In this document: in pieces, positions 50,626 to 61,498 of the stretch | Numbering within the stretch: the first letter of the stretch is position 1 | Layout of the letters: every line of letters begins with the position of its first letter | Origin: Komagataella phaffii GS115 | Taxonomy: Eukaryota > Ascomycota > Pichiomycetes > Pichiales > Pichiaceae | DNA length: 64,000 bases | Direction: 5' to 3' | Assembly: GCF_000027005.1 (NCBI RefSeq) | Contig: NC_012965.1 | Coordinates: forward strand, 1,289,001 to 1,353,000 | The notes under the pieces: model-generated | Told to the model about the DNA's origin: nothing | The model's database searches: none | What the model saw: only the letters and a program-made list of their open reading frames with translations | Made by a program: the position numbers and the translations under genes

Positions 50626-50658
50626 ATTATGATTCTATTTCTATTTACAATCGATGAT

Positions 50659-53600
50659 CTAATGTACAATTAACTCTCCCCTAGAGCGTTTCCATTTGGT
50701 GAACTCCGTCTTATCTTGAGCAATCTGCAGAGAGACCATAAACTTTCTCGTCTTGTCATCCACAGCTTTATCAAACATTTCTATAACCGGAGTTCTTTTT
50801 CGATAATGCACATCATTGAGGTGCATTGTCCGGGGAAAATCAGCCCCTTTTATATCCTCTTGCTGAAGTAGTTCATAAATATCTAAAGATTTTCCACATG
50901 GTATGGGATCGGGATTCGAAGGTGTAACACAATCAAGATCAACTTCTTTCCGTAAAACAAAATCCAAATCAACTGCACTAAAAAAGGCACAAGACTGAGG
51001 GACTTCGTTAATTCCTAATTGTTGACAGAACATGGCCCTAGTCCATAAATTGCTGATTTGCAACGCATAAGCAGCTCTGAACTTATCCTCTTCTTTGACC
51101 AGATACCGAATTTCATCATGTACTGTTATGCACAAGCGGGCATCAATATCAAACAGTTTGATAAGGTAATCCATACTGATTATTAACAGATGCAGATAGT
51201 CAACTCCTGATGATTGAATAGCCCAATTGATACGAGAAGTAAGAAAATTATTGGTACTCAAGTTGGCTTTTTGTAAAGGTGCAGTAATTCCAGCTCCTAG
51301 AACAGGTGTCTTTGGATGGGCCATTTCAGCAATTGCTTCTAATCTGTTGAAAATAATTGATTCAGAACCTCCATACCATATTGATTTCTTGTCATATCTT
51401 CCAGAAATTCCTTTGGTGGCAGTGTACAAAGCATTGGCAGTGGCTTTGGCTTCTGCGTCACTTAATGCGGGATTAAATTTTTTGAGTAAAGTAGTGGTAA
51501 ACTTGATACCAGCACCATAAATTCTCCCATAATTGAAGATCTTTGCTTCATTTCTTGAAATTCCCAGAATCTTTGCGGTTTTTGAATGAAGATCAGTACC
51601 TTCATTCTTAGTACCTTCAAGTGTCATCCACCCAATAGCAGTTCCGCCATGAATTTTGAATACAGAATCTCCAATTAAAGATGCAATCCAAAGCTCTTCA
51701 CTATCAACATCAGCACCAACAAAGCAATAACCCTTGGGAGCTTCTATCAAACTTTTCAACTCAGACCCTAAACGGTTCTTTTTGGCATTCGAAGCTGTCA
51801 GCCAAGTGTTTTCGACGGCTCGTCTTGTAATAGTTCCCATAGGTATAATCTGTGGTAAAATGTACCCCATGTCATCTTCAAAAACTACAAATTGGTTCAT
51901 GATACGTTCTCTTGAGGAAGTCCAATAACTGGATGCAACTGCCATTTGAAGGGCATCTTTAGCAAGAGGATATTGTGAGTTAAGAAACCCTTTTTCAAAA
52001 AAACCTAAGCAACTCTTGGTCATGCAGTTTGTTACTCTAGCTGATGGTCCATCGGGATGAGGAACTTTAACAAACGTGAAATTTTTTAAATCTTCAGCCC
52101 GTATACTTTCAAATCCTGGATCTTCGGATAATTTTTTGAGTGAAACCATAACAAAATTAAGTTTCTCATACTCTTCTGTTTTATTCTTGGGGACTTTGAA
52201 GCACCATCCTTGAGTTTGAATCCAGTAAAGGGGGTTCCCATTCCATGCTAACTTCAACAACAATGGTGAAGTACGTGTCTTGGTCGTGAGCTTCAGCTCA
52301 TTTTTTACAATAAGCTGTTTATACCAATTAGGATACCCTGGAAGCTTTTGATTCTTGTGAATTTCACCCTTCTTGGTAAGCCGTATTGGGTCAATTGTCC
52401 AGTCCAGTTGAGATAACCATGGATCATTCTCCCAGGGCTTCGTAGGATCATCTTTCAACTTGACAGTCTCTTCGCAAATCACATGCAGATTTTTTTCAAT
52501 CATTCTTCTGCTTTCTTGGTATAGTCTCTCTGAAGTTTCTATGTAGTCTTCCCATTTGGTGGTAGTCGGTAGTATACAGGATGAAATATCTTTCAAAGCT
52601 GCTAAGCTGACAGGATGCGGAATCAACTTTTTAAACTTTGGATAAACTTTTTGAAACACTTTGCCTGTGGCAAAAACATCTTTGGCACAGTACTGCATAA
52701 GTTCGTCAAAATTTCCTCTAAGTTCATCCGGATCTTCTGTTGCAAAGCTATTTCTAATATCTTTTTTCAATTTTATTTTACAGTAAAACTCTGCCACTCT
52801 TTCAAGAGAGTTCAGACTACTCTTATTTATCCACGGGTTATCTTCCAACATTGGGTCCTCTATGCTAGTCGAGTCAAGCAATTCTTGTAGTTCTTCATTC
52901 TGCACTTTAGACTTTATACTGGCAACAGACATGGTGTTCTCTTGCTCTTTCTTGTTATGTTTAATCCAAGTTCCTCTTTGTCTTGTGCACATGCCTGAAA
53001 CTGATACATGAAGAGCCATGGTATCCATCCAGAAAGCTTTCGTTTGTTTCAAGTTGTACTCTTCCAGGGCTCTAGCTCTATCATAGGATACATTATGACC
53101 CACAATAAATTTTTCAGTCTCAAAAGTATTCAGGGGGATTAAATGGTCATTAGTTGTTGATTCTTCTGTAAGATATGGAGAAACCCAGCCGTACCAGGCT
53201 TTATCAGATAAAGCTACTGCCATTACAGGATATTGAGATACTTTATACATGGTTTCCACGTCGAAAAAATACGAATCTTCTAAAGGATAAGGTACCTTTT
53301 CCGAAGGCTCTCCAGGAGCATAACGAGTCCAACCTGATTGGAATGCAAATTCAAACTGAGGCTCTATGATATTCAAATTTAAAAGTTCGTCTATCAGTGG
53401 GTTATAAGGTTCCAAGCTAGCGGATCCAAGCTTGTAGAAGTGTTCATCTAATGTGTTACCTTGCAATGATGGTAGTTGTATCTCAATTGGGTCGTTCAAA
53501 GAGGATTTCTTACCTATAAGGTTGTTTGACTTGAGATGTCTTTTTGCCATATTTATCAGATCTTCGTCAAGCCGCGGACTACTCTTACCAAACAATTGGT

Positions 53601-53697
53601 TTTGAAGAGAAGGAGCTAAATGTTGAATTCCCACGGCATTTATCCGAATTGAACTTTTACTGGTGGACAAATGCCTTACGAACCTCCTTATAATCAT
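50659..53697 (-). CDS. MIP1: Mitochondrial DNA polymerase gamma
   Basis: The 1012-residue protein is a family-A polymerase. The N-terminus is a basic presequence (MIIRRFVRHLSTSKSS). The 3'-5' exonuclease domain has Exo I FFDVETMY and the Exo III region YCAKDV. The polymerase domain contains motif A (FVGADVDSEELWIAS), motif B (RNEAKIFNYGRIYGAG) and motif C (TVHDEIRYLV), with the catalytic Asp pair. It replicates mtDNA. It is shorter than S. cerevisiae Mip1 (1254) because that species has a C-terminal extension. Stops are close to the convergent NSRP1-like gene (33 bp). Confidence 0.96.
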   Translation of the reverse strand: MIIRRFVRHLSTSKSSIRINAVGIQHLAPSLQNQLFGKSSPRLDEDLINMAKRHLKSNNLIGKKSSLNDPIEIQLPSLQGNTLDEHFYKLGSASLEPYNPLIDELLNLNIIEPQFEFAFQSGWTRYAPGEPSEKVPYPLEDSYFFDVETMYKVSQYPVMAVALSDKAWYGWVSPYLTEESTTNDHLIPLNTFETEKFIVGHNVSYDRARALEEYNLKQTKAFWMDTMALHVSVSGMCTRQRGTWIKHNKKEQENTMSVASIKSKVQNEELQELLDSTSIEDPMLEDNPWINKSSLNSLERVAEFYCKIKLKKDIRNSFATEDPDELRGNFDELMQYCAKDVFATGKVFQKVYPKFKKLIPHPVSLAALKDISSCILPTTTKWEDYIETSERLYQESRRMIEKNLHVICEETVKLKDDPTKPWENDPWLSQLDWTIDPIRLTKKGEIHKNQKLPGYPNWYKQLIVKNELKLTTKTRTSPLLLKLAWNGNPLYWIQTQGWCFKVPKNKTEEYEKLNFVMVSLKKLSEDPGFESIRAEDLKNFTFVKVPHPDGPSARVTNCMTKSCLGFFEKGFLNSQYPLAKDALQMAVASSYWTSSRERIMNQFVVFEDDMGYILPQIIPMGTITRRAVENTWLTASNAKKNRLGSELKSLIEAPKGYCFVGADVDSEELWIASLIGDSVFKIHGGTAIGWMTLEGTKNEGTDLHSKTAKILGISRNEAKIFNYGRIYGAGIKFTTTLLKKFNPALSDAEAKATANALYTATKGISGRYDKKSIWYGGSESIIFNRLEAIAEMAHPKTPVLGAGITAPLQKANLSTNNFLTSRINWAIQSSGVDYLHLLIISMDYLIKLFDIDARLCITVHDEIRYLVKEEDKFRAAYALQISNLWTRAMFCQQLGINEVPQSCAFFSAVDLDFVLRKEVDLDCVTPSNPDPIPCGKSLDIYELLQQEDIKGADFPRTMHLNDVHYRKRTPVIEMFDKAVDDKTRKFMVSLQIAQDKTEFTKWKRSRGELIVH

Positions 53698-54064
53698 AAA
53701 CTTCTATCTGAATATTTGTCAGATGCTAGATTTCCAAAGAAAAAAAAATGGAGAAAATATGTACTAATTGGGAATCGTACGGGTTAGTGCCTAATTAGGA
53801 AGGGCAATCTAAGAACCGATTCAATTAATCCTAATAGTGGGAAGAACTATTTGATAATACCCTGATATCAAGAGTGTATCGTTCTCTAGTAACTATCGGC
53901 TCCAATCACCGTATGGTCCCGTAATTGCCCCTGTTGACTCCCCTCTGGGATCTCATCATAGAGCAAAAAATATTCATCCTAACACCAGTGTAGTTGCTGC
54001 TTTTATCTCGATCGACAGTCGAGAGACTCCATCTACAACTGTATTCCATCGTATTACCAGGGGA
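53698..54064. promoter_or_regulatory. MIP1-VMA4 divergent intergenic region
   Basis: This 367-bp region holds the promoters of MIP1 (minus) and VMA4 (plus). It has A-rich stretches near MIP1, but I see no recognisable factor site, tRNA or small RNA. Confidence 0.3.
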
Positions 54065-54819
54065 ATGTCATCCAACAGAGCTCTTAGTGACGAGCAGGTA
54101 AGTTTGATTGCTTTCAGAGATTTTATGCAATCGGAATCATACTGACATTTCTTGCTCAGGTCGAAAATGAATTGAAGAAGATGGAGGTATTCATAAAGAA
54201 GGAGGCAGAAGAGAAAGCCAAAGAAATTAGATTGAAGGCTGACGAGGAGTATGAAATTGAAAAGGCTTTGATTGTTCGTTCGGAAGCCAACGCAATTGAT
54301 TCTCTATATGATGATAGATTCAAGAAGGCCTCCCTTGCCCAACAAATTAAAAAGTCTACCATAGCAAATAAGAGTAGGCTGAAGGTGTTGGGAGAGAAGG
54401 AGAAAATTTTGGATGATATCTTGGAAACCACACAAGCTAGACTAAAAGATATTTCCAAAGACTCCGCTGCATATGAAGAAGTTCTTGTGGGCCTGATTGA
54501 AGAAGGTGTTCTTGCTCTTTTTGAAAAGGTGGTTACCGTACGTGTTAGAAAACAGGATTTAAAGGTTGCCAAAAAAGCAGCTGAAAAAGCAGCAATTCAA
54601 TTCGAAGAAAAGGCCAAATTTCCTGTTCAGATTGCAGTCTCCGAAAGCGAGTTTTTGAGTGATGACTTAGCTGGTGGTGTTGTCTTGGTTAATGAAGATG
54701 GACGAATTGAAGTAGACAATACTTTGGAAGAAAGATTAAAGTTACTGTCTAGTGGAGCCTTGCCAGCTGTTAGGTTAGAGCTGTTTGGTATCTCCAAAAC
54801 TAGAAAATTTTTTGAGTAA
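54065..54819 (+). CDS. VMA4: Vma4, V-ATPase V1 subunit E (one intron)
   Basis: Exon 1 is 54065-54097 and exon 2 54160-54819. The 62-nt intron starts GTAAGT, has a TACTGAC branch point (54140-54146) and ends TGCTCAG. The spliced protein has 230 residues (yeast 233). It starts MSSNRALSDEQVENELKKM, then the family segments FIKKEAEEKAKEIRLKADEEYEIEK, STIANKSRLKVL and the ending NTLEERLKLLSSGALPAVRLELFG. Subunit E pairs with G in the peripheral stalks of the vacuolar proton pump. An ORF reading without exon 1 would start at a TTG and drop the first helix. Confidence 0.94.
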
Positions 54820-54893
54820 AATCTATATTTACATTCCATTAACAATAGTATACAAAGAATACTTGTACTTTATAGTCATTCCCTTTTTTTTCT

Positions 54894-57470
54894 TTATGCT
54901 GGGGACCCTTTCTTGAATAATCTACCAAACTTTGATTTTCGGTTTGTAGGTTGGTTAATGGCACTCATCATTGAAACTTTTCCATTAGCGTCAACGGGGA
55001 AGACTGCATCTGCACCTCTGCTGAAACCTTCAAAATCATAATCTTCTTTACCATGAAGTCTTCTGAAAGCTAGACCCTCCTGAGCAGTCAACATCTTTTC
55101 TTTCTTTCTGACTCCACCAAGTCCAGGAGCTCTAGAAACAAACTGGCGAAATTGTTTAAGATTTTGGTTTACTGATGGCTTGTCTTCTGCTTCCGAATAC
55201 TCAGGAACACCGGTAAACCTCACCTTCTTGTTTGTGAGATCATCATTAGATAAAACAGATTTCACGACCTCCAAGTTACCAACCGTTTCATAGCTTTTAT
55301 TGCTGACATTTGAACTAGCTCGGGAACGGCCTCTTGTAGCAGTTAATGTCGTTTTAGCCTTGCTTGCTGTTTGTGATGCTTTCTCTTGAAACTTCTCGTG
55401 CACCGTATCCTCATTAATACTGGTAATGTGTATATCTGGTTTCCGGGAAATACTACCTCGTCTAGCTACAGTTCCATTATTACTTGTGGTAGCGGGCTCG
55501 TTAGAAATACTATTGGAAGGAGTTTTTTGTATGTTCTCTCTCAACGAATTGTTTCTACTACTTTGGATTGAACTATTCCTGCTTGAAATCGGATTCTCCA
55601 ATGCACTTTGGAATGAATTGTTTCTGCTACCATTGCTAGCACTTTTGTGATTCCTAGGGTCATAATTTTGAGAATATTCATTGAATGGCTTGGATTGAAT
55701 TGTTCCTCGTTTCGAGCCATTGAGAATGTGTTGTTGAAGTCTCTGCTGGGCCGTCAGCGGCTTTGCTTGTTCCTTGATTTGGTTAGACAAGGGAGCTTTA
55801 ACAGGGTCTTTCCGCGTCGGTGAAGGTGTTGGAGACGTTGAAGGCGACTTTTTGGCCAAAGTTGCACTTTTAGAAGCAACAACTGCAGACGGTGTCGGCG
55901 ATAGTTTAGATCTAGGAGAGCTTAGATTGACGGAATGTCTTCTAGAAAGGGGACTTTTGTTGGGATTGGAGTTTGCAGATGGTGTGGGGGACGTCCATGA
56001 ATCAGGAACAGCTAATGAACGGCGGTTTTGACTGGTGATGGAACCATTTCTTTGCAATTGTGGAGACAATCGACTACCTAAGGAAGACGTCCTACTTAAT
56101 GTAGAGCTTGCTGAGTTAACGGAGGAAGATCTAGATCTATTTGCAGGGACAGCAGAATCAGGTTGGGATAAATGCTCTGAGACTTGTATGCGAGGGGTAG
56201 AATCAGCCGTTTCCTTTAGGGATCCAAGTCTCGATGACTCCAAATCACTTGTAATACTATTAACTCCACTTGTCTTTTTGTTGTCAACTTGAGAACTTTC
56301 AATTGGAGAAGAGGTGATTTTCTTACGAGATAACTCTACCGTCGGACCCCAGTGAATATTGATCTTCTCCAACACCAAATAGACGCTCCTCACAAGATTG
56401 TAACAATCGACAGAGTATTTGGAATACTCTATCGCAGTACTCACACGAACAGGTTCAACGCAACCTTGCCTTGTTAGTCTGTTAATAAGAGACAATAATA
56501 TTCCGTTCTTCTTGGATTGGTTGAAAAAGACATCGGCTTCAATGATTGGTTTTTTCAAAGCGTTATTGTATTTGAGCAGAGTTGTCCAATTCTCATAGTT
56601 ATGAGCAGCTATACGAGATCCAATTTTTCTCATGATTGAATAGAGATCAGCAAGTCTCAATAGTGTGATGAAAATCCTGTGGTTGAGATATTGATGGTGA
56701 GGAGTATTGACTAGTTGGTTGACAGATTTGATCGTTTCTAACTGTTTAATAAATGTGCCCAGAGCATTGAGAGATCGTTCAATGGCGGGAACTACCTGGC
56801 CAACTAAGTAAATTTCAAAATTTCGCAAGGCAATGTCAATTGATTCCTGTGTTGTCTGCGTTCTATTATTGGTAGTGATCAGATTTGGAATGATGGAGAG
56901 TTCTAATGGGAGCATTAAATCTTCCAGCTGTTTAATATCCATAGCAACAGGAGTTCCGGTTATGTCAGGCGTCCTTAGAGCATTGCGTTCATTAGTTGCT
57001 TGGGCAATCTTTTTATTATAAATTTGAACGGCGTTCATGCAGAGATTCTCAAACAGATCTAATGATTGTAAGGAGTCCTTCAAATTGGGTGGTTTCGCAG
57101 ATACGGTAAGATCGTTTAAGTTCTCAATAACATCATAATTGATAGGTTTTGTTACAACGGGTGGGTTTATGACTTGATTACTATTGAACGATCGATCATT
57201 GACCAGCAATGAAAGCCTTGTCAAGAGCTGTTCCTGAACGTTAAAGACATTTCCAGACAAAAGCATGATATAGTGCTGATTCGGGATAAACTGTTTCATT
57301 TTGGCCTTGATTTTTAAACACCGGACCTCTCGTATCATCTTGTCCAATTTCGTCAGGCCATACCGGTATTGAAGGATCTTGCAGTCTAAAGAATCAAGCA
57401 GCACAGTGTTCTTTACACCTGGCGAAGATGCTGCCGCGGCTGCAATTGCCACTACACCTTGCTGGGACAT
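54894..57470 (-). CDS. Large Ser/basic-rich protein with helical N-terminal domain (possible Kar9-like)
   Basis: This is an 858-residue protein. The N-terminal 380 residues are helical and hydrophobic-patterned (LQYRYGLTKLDKMIREVRCL, HRIFITLLRLADLYSIMRKI, SVDCYNLVRSVYLVLEKINI). The remainder is Ser/Pro/Lys/Arg-rich and disordered, with many SPxx motifs (SPTPSPTRK), a pattern seen in the microtubule-tip adaptor Kar9. A C-terminal ordered stretch (AQEGLAFRRLHGKEDYDFEGF) ends in KFGRLFKKGSPA. I can only say it resembles spindle-orientation or cell-polarity adaptors. Identity is open. Confidence 0.65.
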   Translation of the reverse strand: MSQQGVVAIAAAAASSPGVKNTVLLDSLDCKILQYRYGLTKLDKMIREVRCLKIKAKMKQFIPNQHYIMLLSGNVFNVQEQLLTRLSLLVNDRSFNSNQVINPPVVTKPINYDVIENLNDLTVSAKPPNLKDSLQSLDLFENLCMNAVQIYNKKIAQATNERNALRTPDITGTPVAMDIKQLEDLMLPLELSIIPNLITTNNRTQTTQESIDIALRNFEIYLVGQVVPAIERSLNALGTFIKQLETIKSVNQLVNTPHHQYLNHRIFITLLRLADLYSIMRKIGSRIAAHNYENWTTLLKYNNALKKPIIEADVFFNQSKKNGILLSLINRLTRQGCVEPVRVSTAIEYSKYSVDCYNLVRSVYLVLEKINIHWGPTVELSRKKITSSPIESSQVDNKKTSGVNSITSDLESSRLGSLKETADSTPRIQVSEHLSQPDSAVPANRSRSSSVNSASSTLSRTSSLGSRLSPQLQRNGSITSQNRRSLAVPDSWTSPTPSANSNPNKSPLSRRHSVNLSSPRSKLSPTPSAVVASKSATLAKKSPSTSPTPSPTRKDPVKAPLSNQIKEQAKPLTAQQRLQQHILNGSKRGTIQSKPFNEYSQNYDPRNHKSASNGSRNNSFQSALENPISSRNSSIQSSRNNSLRENIQKTPSNSISNEPATTSNNGTVARRGSISRKPDIHITSINEDTVHEKFQEKASQTASKAKTTLTATRGRSRASSNVSNKSYETVGNLEVVKSVLSNDDLTNKKVRFTGVPEYSEAEDKPSVNQNLKQFRQFVSRAPGLGGVRKKEKMLTAQEGLAFRRLHGKEDYDFEGFSRGADAVFPVDANGKVSMMSAINQPTNRKSKFGRLFKKGSPA

Positions 57471-57695
57471 CTGGAGGAAGTGGTCCTGCTAACTTTAATG
57501 CTGATGAGATGGTAGGGCCGCGTTTAGCTTACAGTAAGAAAAACAGAAAGCTAAAACGACTCAAGCAAAAGAGGCAGGTGAGATGTCTGATAAAATTTGG
57601 AACGTATCAGAAAAACTAACACGAGGTTATAGTTTATTATTTATAATGTCGGTATATATTTGATAGAGATCTATATATTTATTCTGTGTATCGAA

Positions 57696-59015
57696 TTACT
57701 TGCCCTTATCGACCAGCCATCTCCAAATCATGTCTCTCTGTTTGGGATCTTTATCGTACAGTGGTTTCTTATGACGAGTTAGCCAGCCTTTCAATCTTCC
57801 AAATCTGGGCGGTTTTGAAGTGTGCTGAGGAATTAGCCTCGATTCAGGACCATTTGGTAACATCATTGTCAACCTTTGAACAGTTCTTAGCCTTTTGAAA
57901 TTCAGAACGGTAATGACCATGGCTCCCAATACGGATAGAATGAAAATGCCCCCGAATCCAAAATTGCTGTCTTCGATGTAGTTCTTCAAGTTCATTCCAT
58001 AAAAGGCAGGAAGAGTAGTAGCTACCGTGAACCCCAGTGTATATATTGTAACCTTCAATTCAAAAAGCATTAACGAGTTTCTGTTAGCGTCCAAAATAAT
58101 GTTGACAATTTCTTCTGTTGATTTGATGTCATTGATCAGAGTTTCAGCCTGCTGGACAAACTCATCACATTGCTTATAATATGCCTCCAAAAGCATTTCA
58201 ATTTCGTCCGTGTTTTCTATAGTTTTGTTGGTATCACTTAGGTACATTCCCAGTAGGTCATCGTCGTTATCTAGAAGCTCATCTAAAACGTTTCTGATTA
58301 GAAGAGCTTTCTGGTAAAATGTTGTCAACGCTTTGGAATTAATCAGTAGGTCTCGTAATTTCACCCTATCAACATTATTCTCTAAATCCAACAAGATGGT
58401 ACCACACTTGTCTACGTGGTGATTTAACTCGGTCTCTAAAGAGGACATGACATTGATTAGGATACTCTCAATGGCTCTAAACTCGTAGAACTCATGACTG
58501 GAATTTTTGTTGGTCAGTTTGGATTCCAAGTCGTACATGAACAGCCCCAGTTTTGAAGCACTGGACACGGTCGAAGTGTCAAATATCATAGTTTTATCCT
58601 TCTTTATAATCGACTTGATATATAACAAATTCACCAAGATGCAATTTGGCCGAACTGCTATAGTTGGAACTACATCAACAGTAGACGTATCAATCTTACG
58701 TAAATCTCTTGGGAACAATCCATTCTCTGTGAGGAATTTCGTCTTGGGGAATTTTTTGGAGATTTCTTTCACTTTACCTGTCTCATCAAAAATAGTACAA
58801 CTGATGTAGCTATCGCTTGGGGCTATAGGTTTCAAAATCTTTGGGATAGCCAGTTCTGGGCCTGGAACCGATGACGGTGATGATGCATGCAATGATGAAG
58901 AGTGATCGCTTTTGGGGGTGATTATAATGGTTCTAAGAGATTGTGGTTTCCATTGCAAGCTCCACATGCACTTCTGGTTCAGTATAGGTCGTATAGTACG
59001 ACCTAATGGTAACAT
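57696..59015 (-). CDS. Mrs2/Mfm1-type mitochondrial Mg2+ channel
   Basis: The 439-residue protein is of the CorA/Mrs2 family: mitochondrial presequence, beta-rich N-terminal domain, long helices (FYEFRAIESILINVMSSLE), then two membrane helices. The first ends in the ion-selectivity motif YGMN (about residue 345). The loop NYIEDSNFGFGG follows, and the second is GGIFILSVLGAMVITVLNF with a basic tail. It imports Mg2+ into the matrix, needed for group II intron splicing and metabolism. Whether it is the Mrs2 or the Lpe10/Mfm1 paralogue is not decided here. Confidence 0.9.
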   Translation of the reverse strand: MLPLGRTIRPILNQKCMWSLQWKPQSLRTIIITPKSDHSSSLHASSPSSVPGPELAIPKILKPIAPSDSYISCTIFDETGKVKEISKKFPKTKFLTENGLFPRDLRKIDTSTVDVVPTIAVRPNCILVNLLYIKSIIKKDKTMIFDTSTVSSASKLGLFMYDLESKLTNKNSSHEFYEFRAIESILINVMSSLETELNHHVDKCGTILLDLENNVDRVKLRDLLINSKALTTFYQKALLIRNVLDELLDNDDDLLGMYLSDTNKTIENTDEIEMLLEAYYKQCDEFVQQAETLINDIKSTEEIVNIILDANRNSLMLFELKVTIYTLGFTVATTLPAFYGMNLKNYIEDSNFGFGGIFILSVLGAMVITVLNFKRLRTVQRLTMMLPNGPESRLIPQHTSKPPRFGRLKGWLTRHKKPLYDKDPKQRDMIWRWLVDKGK

Positions 59016-59313
59016 TATATGGGCCTAGGGAAGGAGATTCACAGAAAAGATCAAAAATATAATAGCTTTCTGCTTCCTCGGTCGTAGGTATACACAGAAG
59101 CACCAAAGATATATTGTGTTCTAACGGATCCGTTATTAATTTGCGGAACCGTTGGGTTGGTACCAGTGTAGTTTGCTTGGTTTATAAATGCAAGCAATCT
59201 TTTCCAATGACACTAGCGGTCTGCAACGGTTTCTTCTGCCTAAGATAGCTTACCTCATCGCGAGTAACAGTGAAATTTTTTTTTCCCTTCGTACTAGACT
59301 TACTACCCTACTA

Positions 59314-60249
59314 ATGAGTAAACGTCCAATAACTGACGAAAAAGAAGATTCAAACAAAAGAAGACTTACAGGAATCATTCCACATAGTAGTAATCCGGTT
59401 AAGAATGGTGTGTCACAATGCTTCTACAGGTTTTCCACAGATTTATATGTATCTCTAGCTCCATGCTATTTTCAAGATCCGGTTAAGGGCATAAGAAAAC
59501 AACATCTGGACTCTTTAATAATGTCATATTTTTCTGAAGCTAAAGGTATAGTGTTAAGTTACAATAATATCCAGTTGAGTCCTGAAAATTTGCAGGATTC
59601 TTATGCTGTGGCTAAAATTTCAGGTGAGTCCCCATTTGCATTTTTGTGGTGTTCTGTTGATTTCCTGATATGGAGACCTCAGGTAGGTGATGTGGTAGAA
59701 GGATGGGCGTATTTGCAAACCCAATCACATATAGGTCTATTGGTTCATGACACTTTCAACGCAACATTAAGGAATTCCAACATTCCGTCCAATTGGAGAT
59801 TTATACCCCACGAAGCAGACGAAGTAGATGAAGATTACGAAGAAGATGGGGTCGGTGAGAATGGTGCCGAGAAGTTTAGATCTCTGGGATACTGGGTCGA
59901 CCAAGATAATAACCCAGTGGATGGAAAAATAAAGTTCACTATTAAATCCATTCACACTGCCGGCAGGGTAGTGTCCCTAGAAGGAACTCTTCTTAAACCA
60001 GAAACGGAAAAGGACTCTTTACCAGTCACAAAAAGTTTCCATAAAAAATTCGACGAAAGGGAGACTGTAGAGTTTAAAGAACCTTCATCTCAATCTCCGA
60101 CCACAACCACCGTGGAGATCAATTTGGATGGGTATCATGAGAATGAAAATGAGGAAGACGAGCAGGTAAAGGACGAAGATGAGGCTGACGGCACGAATGG
60201 AGATGATGAAGTACCCAAATACGAAACTGAATCATCGGACTCGGAATGA
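59314..60249 (+). CDS. RPA43: Rpa43, RNA polymerase I subunit
   Basis: ATG 59314 (MSKRPITDEKEDSNKRR) gives 311 residues, near the yeast length of 326. The core reads GVSQCFYRFSTDLYVSLAPCYFQDP, AVAKISGESPFAFLW, DVVEGWAYLQTQSHIGLLVHDTFNATL, as expected for the Rpb7-like fold with OB domain. Acidic inserts and tail are typical. It pairs with Rpa14 and docks Rrn3 at Pol I. The frame is open upstream to 59188, but that part lacks family sequence. Confidence 0.93.
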   Translation: MSKRPITDEKEDSNKRRLTGIIPHSSNPVKNGVSQCFYRFSTDLYVSLAPCYFQDPVKGIRKQHLDSLIMSYFSEAKGIVLSYNNIQLSPENLQDSYAVAKISGESPFAFLWCSVDFLIWRPQVGDVVEGWAYLQTQSHIGLLVHDTFNATLRNSNIPSNWRFIPHEADEVDEDYEEDGVGENGAEKFRSLGYWVDQDNNPVDGKIKFTIKSIHTAGRVVSLEGTLLKPETEKDSLPVTKSFHKKFDERETVEFKEPSSQSPTTTTVEINLDGYHENENEEDEQVKDEDEADGTNGDDEVPKYETESSDSE

Positions 60250-60366
60250 ACATGACTTGGGGTTCATTAACTCATGTATTATAGCTAGATTATCTAATCA
60301 GAAAATATATCAGCAGCGAAATATAGTAAACATCAACTCTCCTCTTTCACTAACAACGTCACACCC

Positions 60367-61191
60367 ATGTCAATAATAGAAACCAACTCGATACTCACAG
60401 AGCATTTCGATTACCCTCCCATATCAATAATTGATGACATTATCAATGCTGTTAACGACATAATGTATAAATGTACTGCAGCGGTGGACAAATACCTAAA
60501 CACCCATTTTGAAGCTTACAAAGATGAGATCGAGATGGGAACGGGGAAGTTAGAAACGCTTCTGGAAAGCTACATTGACAAGAATTTTGATATTTTTGAG
60601 CTTTATACAGTGAGAAATATACTGAATATACCCGATGATCTGTTGAAGGAACATTGGATAAAGTTATCGCATCATGAAGGACTGAACAACACTGTTTTAA
60701 AAAAGATAGGAGAAGAGACTGAAGCTTTGGATAAGGAGATTTTTCAGTTGAAAAGACAAATAGCAATACAATTGAAAATTCAAAAGTTTTTAAAGGATCA
60801 AATTAGTGCACTTCGACGCAATTTGAAGATTTTAACCAGTTACAGATCGTGTTTGGACTATTTAACAACTAATTACCAGAATGATGATAAACTGTCAAAA
60901 AAAATTGTATCTTCTTTGAAAAAGTTGTCTCCAATAGAAGAAACCTTGTTCTACCTTGTACAGCAAACCAACAATTTGTACCAATCGGTAACACAGTTAA
61001 AATCAGCAATCCTTCCAACAGAAACAGTTCCCAGCGAAAGAGATAAGTTTAATGATACAAAGGCAGCACATTTATTAGACGTGTTGAACCTAAGACCTTC
61101 GACATTGATTGAGGAGCCGAGTGAGCAGGAGTTGGAAAGACTGAAGGAGATAATAGCGAGTGTCAGTGCGAGTGATATCGACTGGGAGTGA
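60367..61191 (+). CDS. MTW1: Mtw1/Mis12, kinetochore MIND complex subunit
   Basis: The 274-residue protein begins MSIIETNSILTEHFDYPPISIIDDIINAV, which is the Mis12 signature (LGYPPISLVDDIINAVNE...). A long coiled coil follows (LDKEIFQLKRQIAIQLKIQKFL), and the C-terminal segment (LERLKEIIASVSASDIDWE) is moderately conserved. It joins Nnf1, Dsn1 and Nsl1 to bridge centromeric chromatin to Ndc80. Yeast Mtw1 is 289 residues. It follows RPA43 in tandem after 117 bp. Confidence 0.93.
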   Translation: MSIIETNSILTEHFDYPPISIIDDIINAVNDIMYKCTAAVDKYLNTHFEAYKDEIEMGTGKLETLLESYIDKNFDIFELYTVRNILNIPDDLLKEHWIKLSHHEGLNNTVLKKIGEETEALDKEIFQLKRQIAIQLKIQKFLKDQISALRRNLKILTSYRSCLDYLTTNYQNDDKLSKKIVSSLKKLSPIEETLFYLVQQTNNLYQSVTQLKSAILPTETVPSERDKFNDTKAAHLLDVLNLRPSTLIEEPSEQELERLKEIIASVSASDIDWE

Positions 61192-61498
61192 CCTATAGTC
61201 GACTGACACTGACAAATCATTCTCAGTTATTTTTCCAAGAACTTCCCCCATACCAAGACAAACATCAACTGACTCACACACATTGTATTTTAGCAACACC
61301 TAGTCCCCGTTATTCTTTACTCCCCATGGCGCTGGATGCCATCCCTCTTCATATGTTTTTAGTTTGGTAACCTTTTCGACATCCGACATCCATATTCCCC
61401 AATATCCGCGAAATGATCTTTATAGAGTCTCACTCACCCAATCAAAAAACATTCATCATCACCTTGCCCAGTAGTAGATTACACTCACACAGATCATA
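61192..61498. promoter_or_regulatory. Upstream region of the complex I subunit gene
   Basis: This region of about 300 bp between MTW1 and the spliced complex I gene has CT/CA-rich tracts and no recognisable factor site. Confidence 0.3.
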
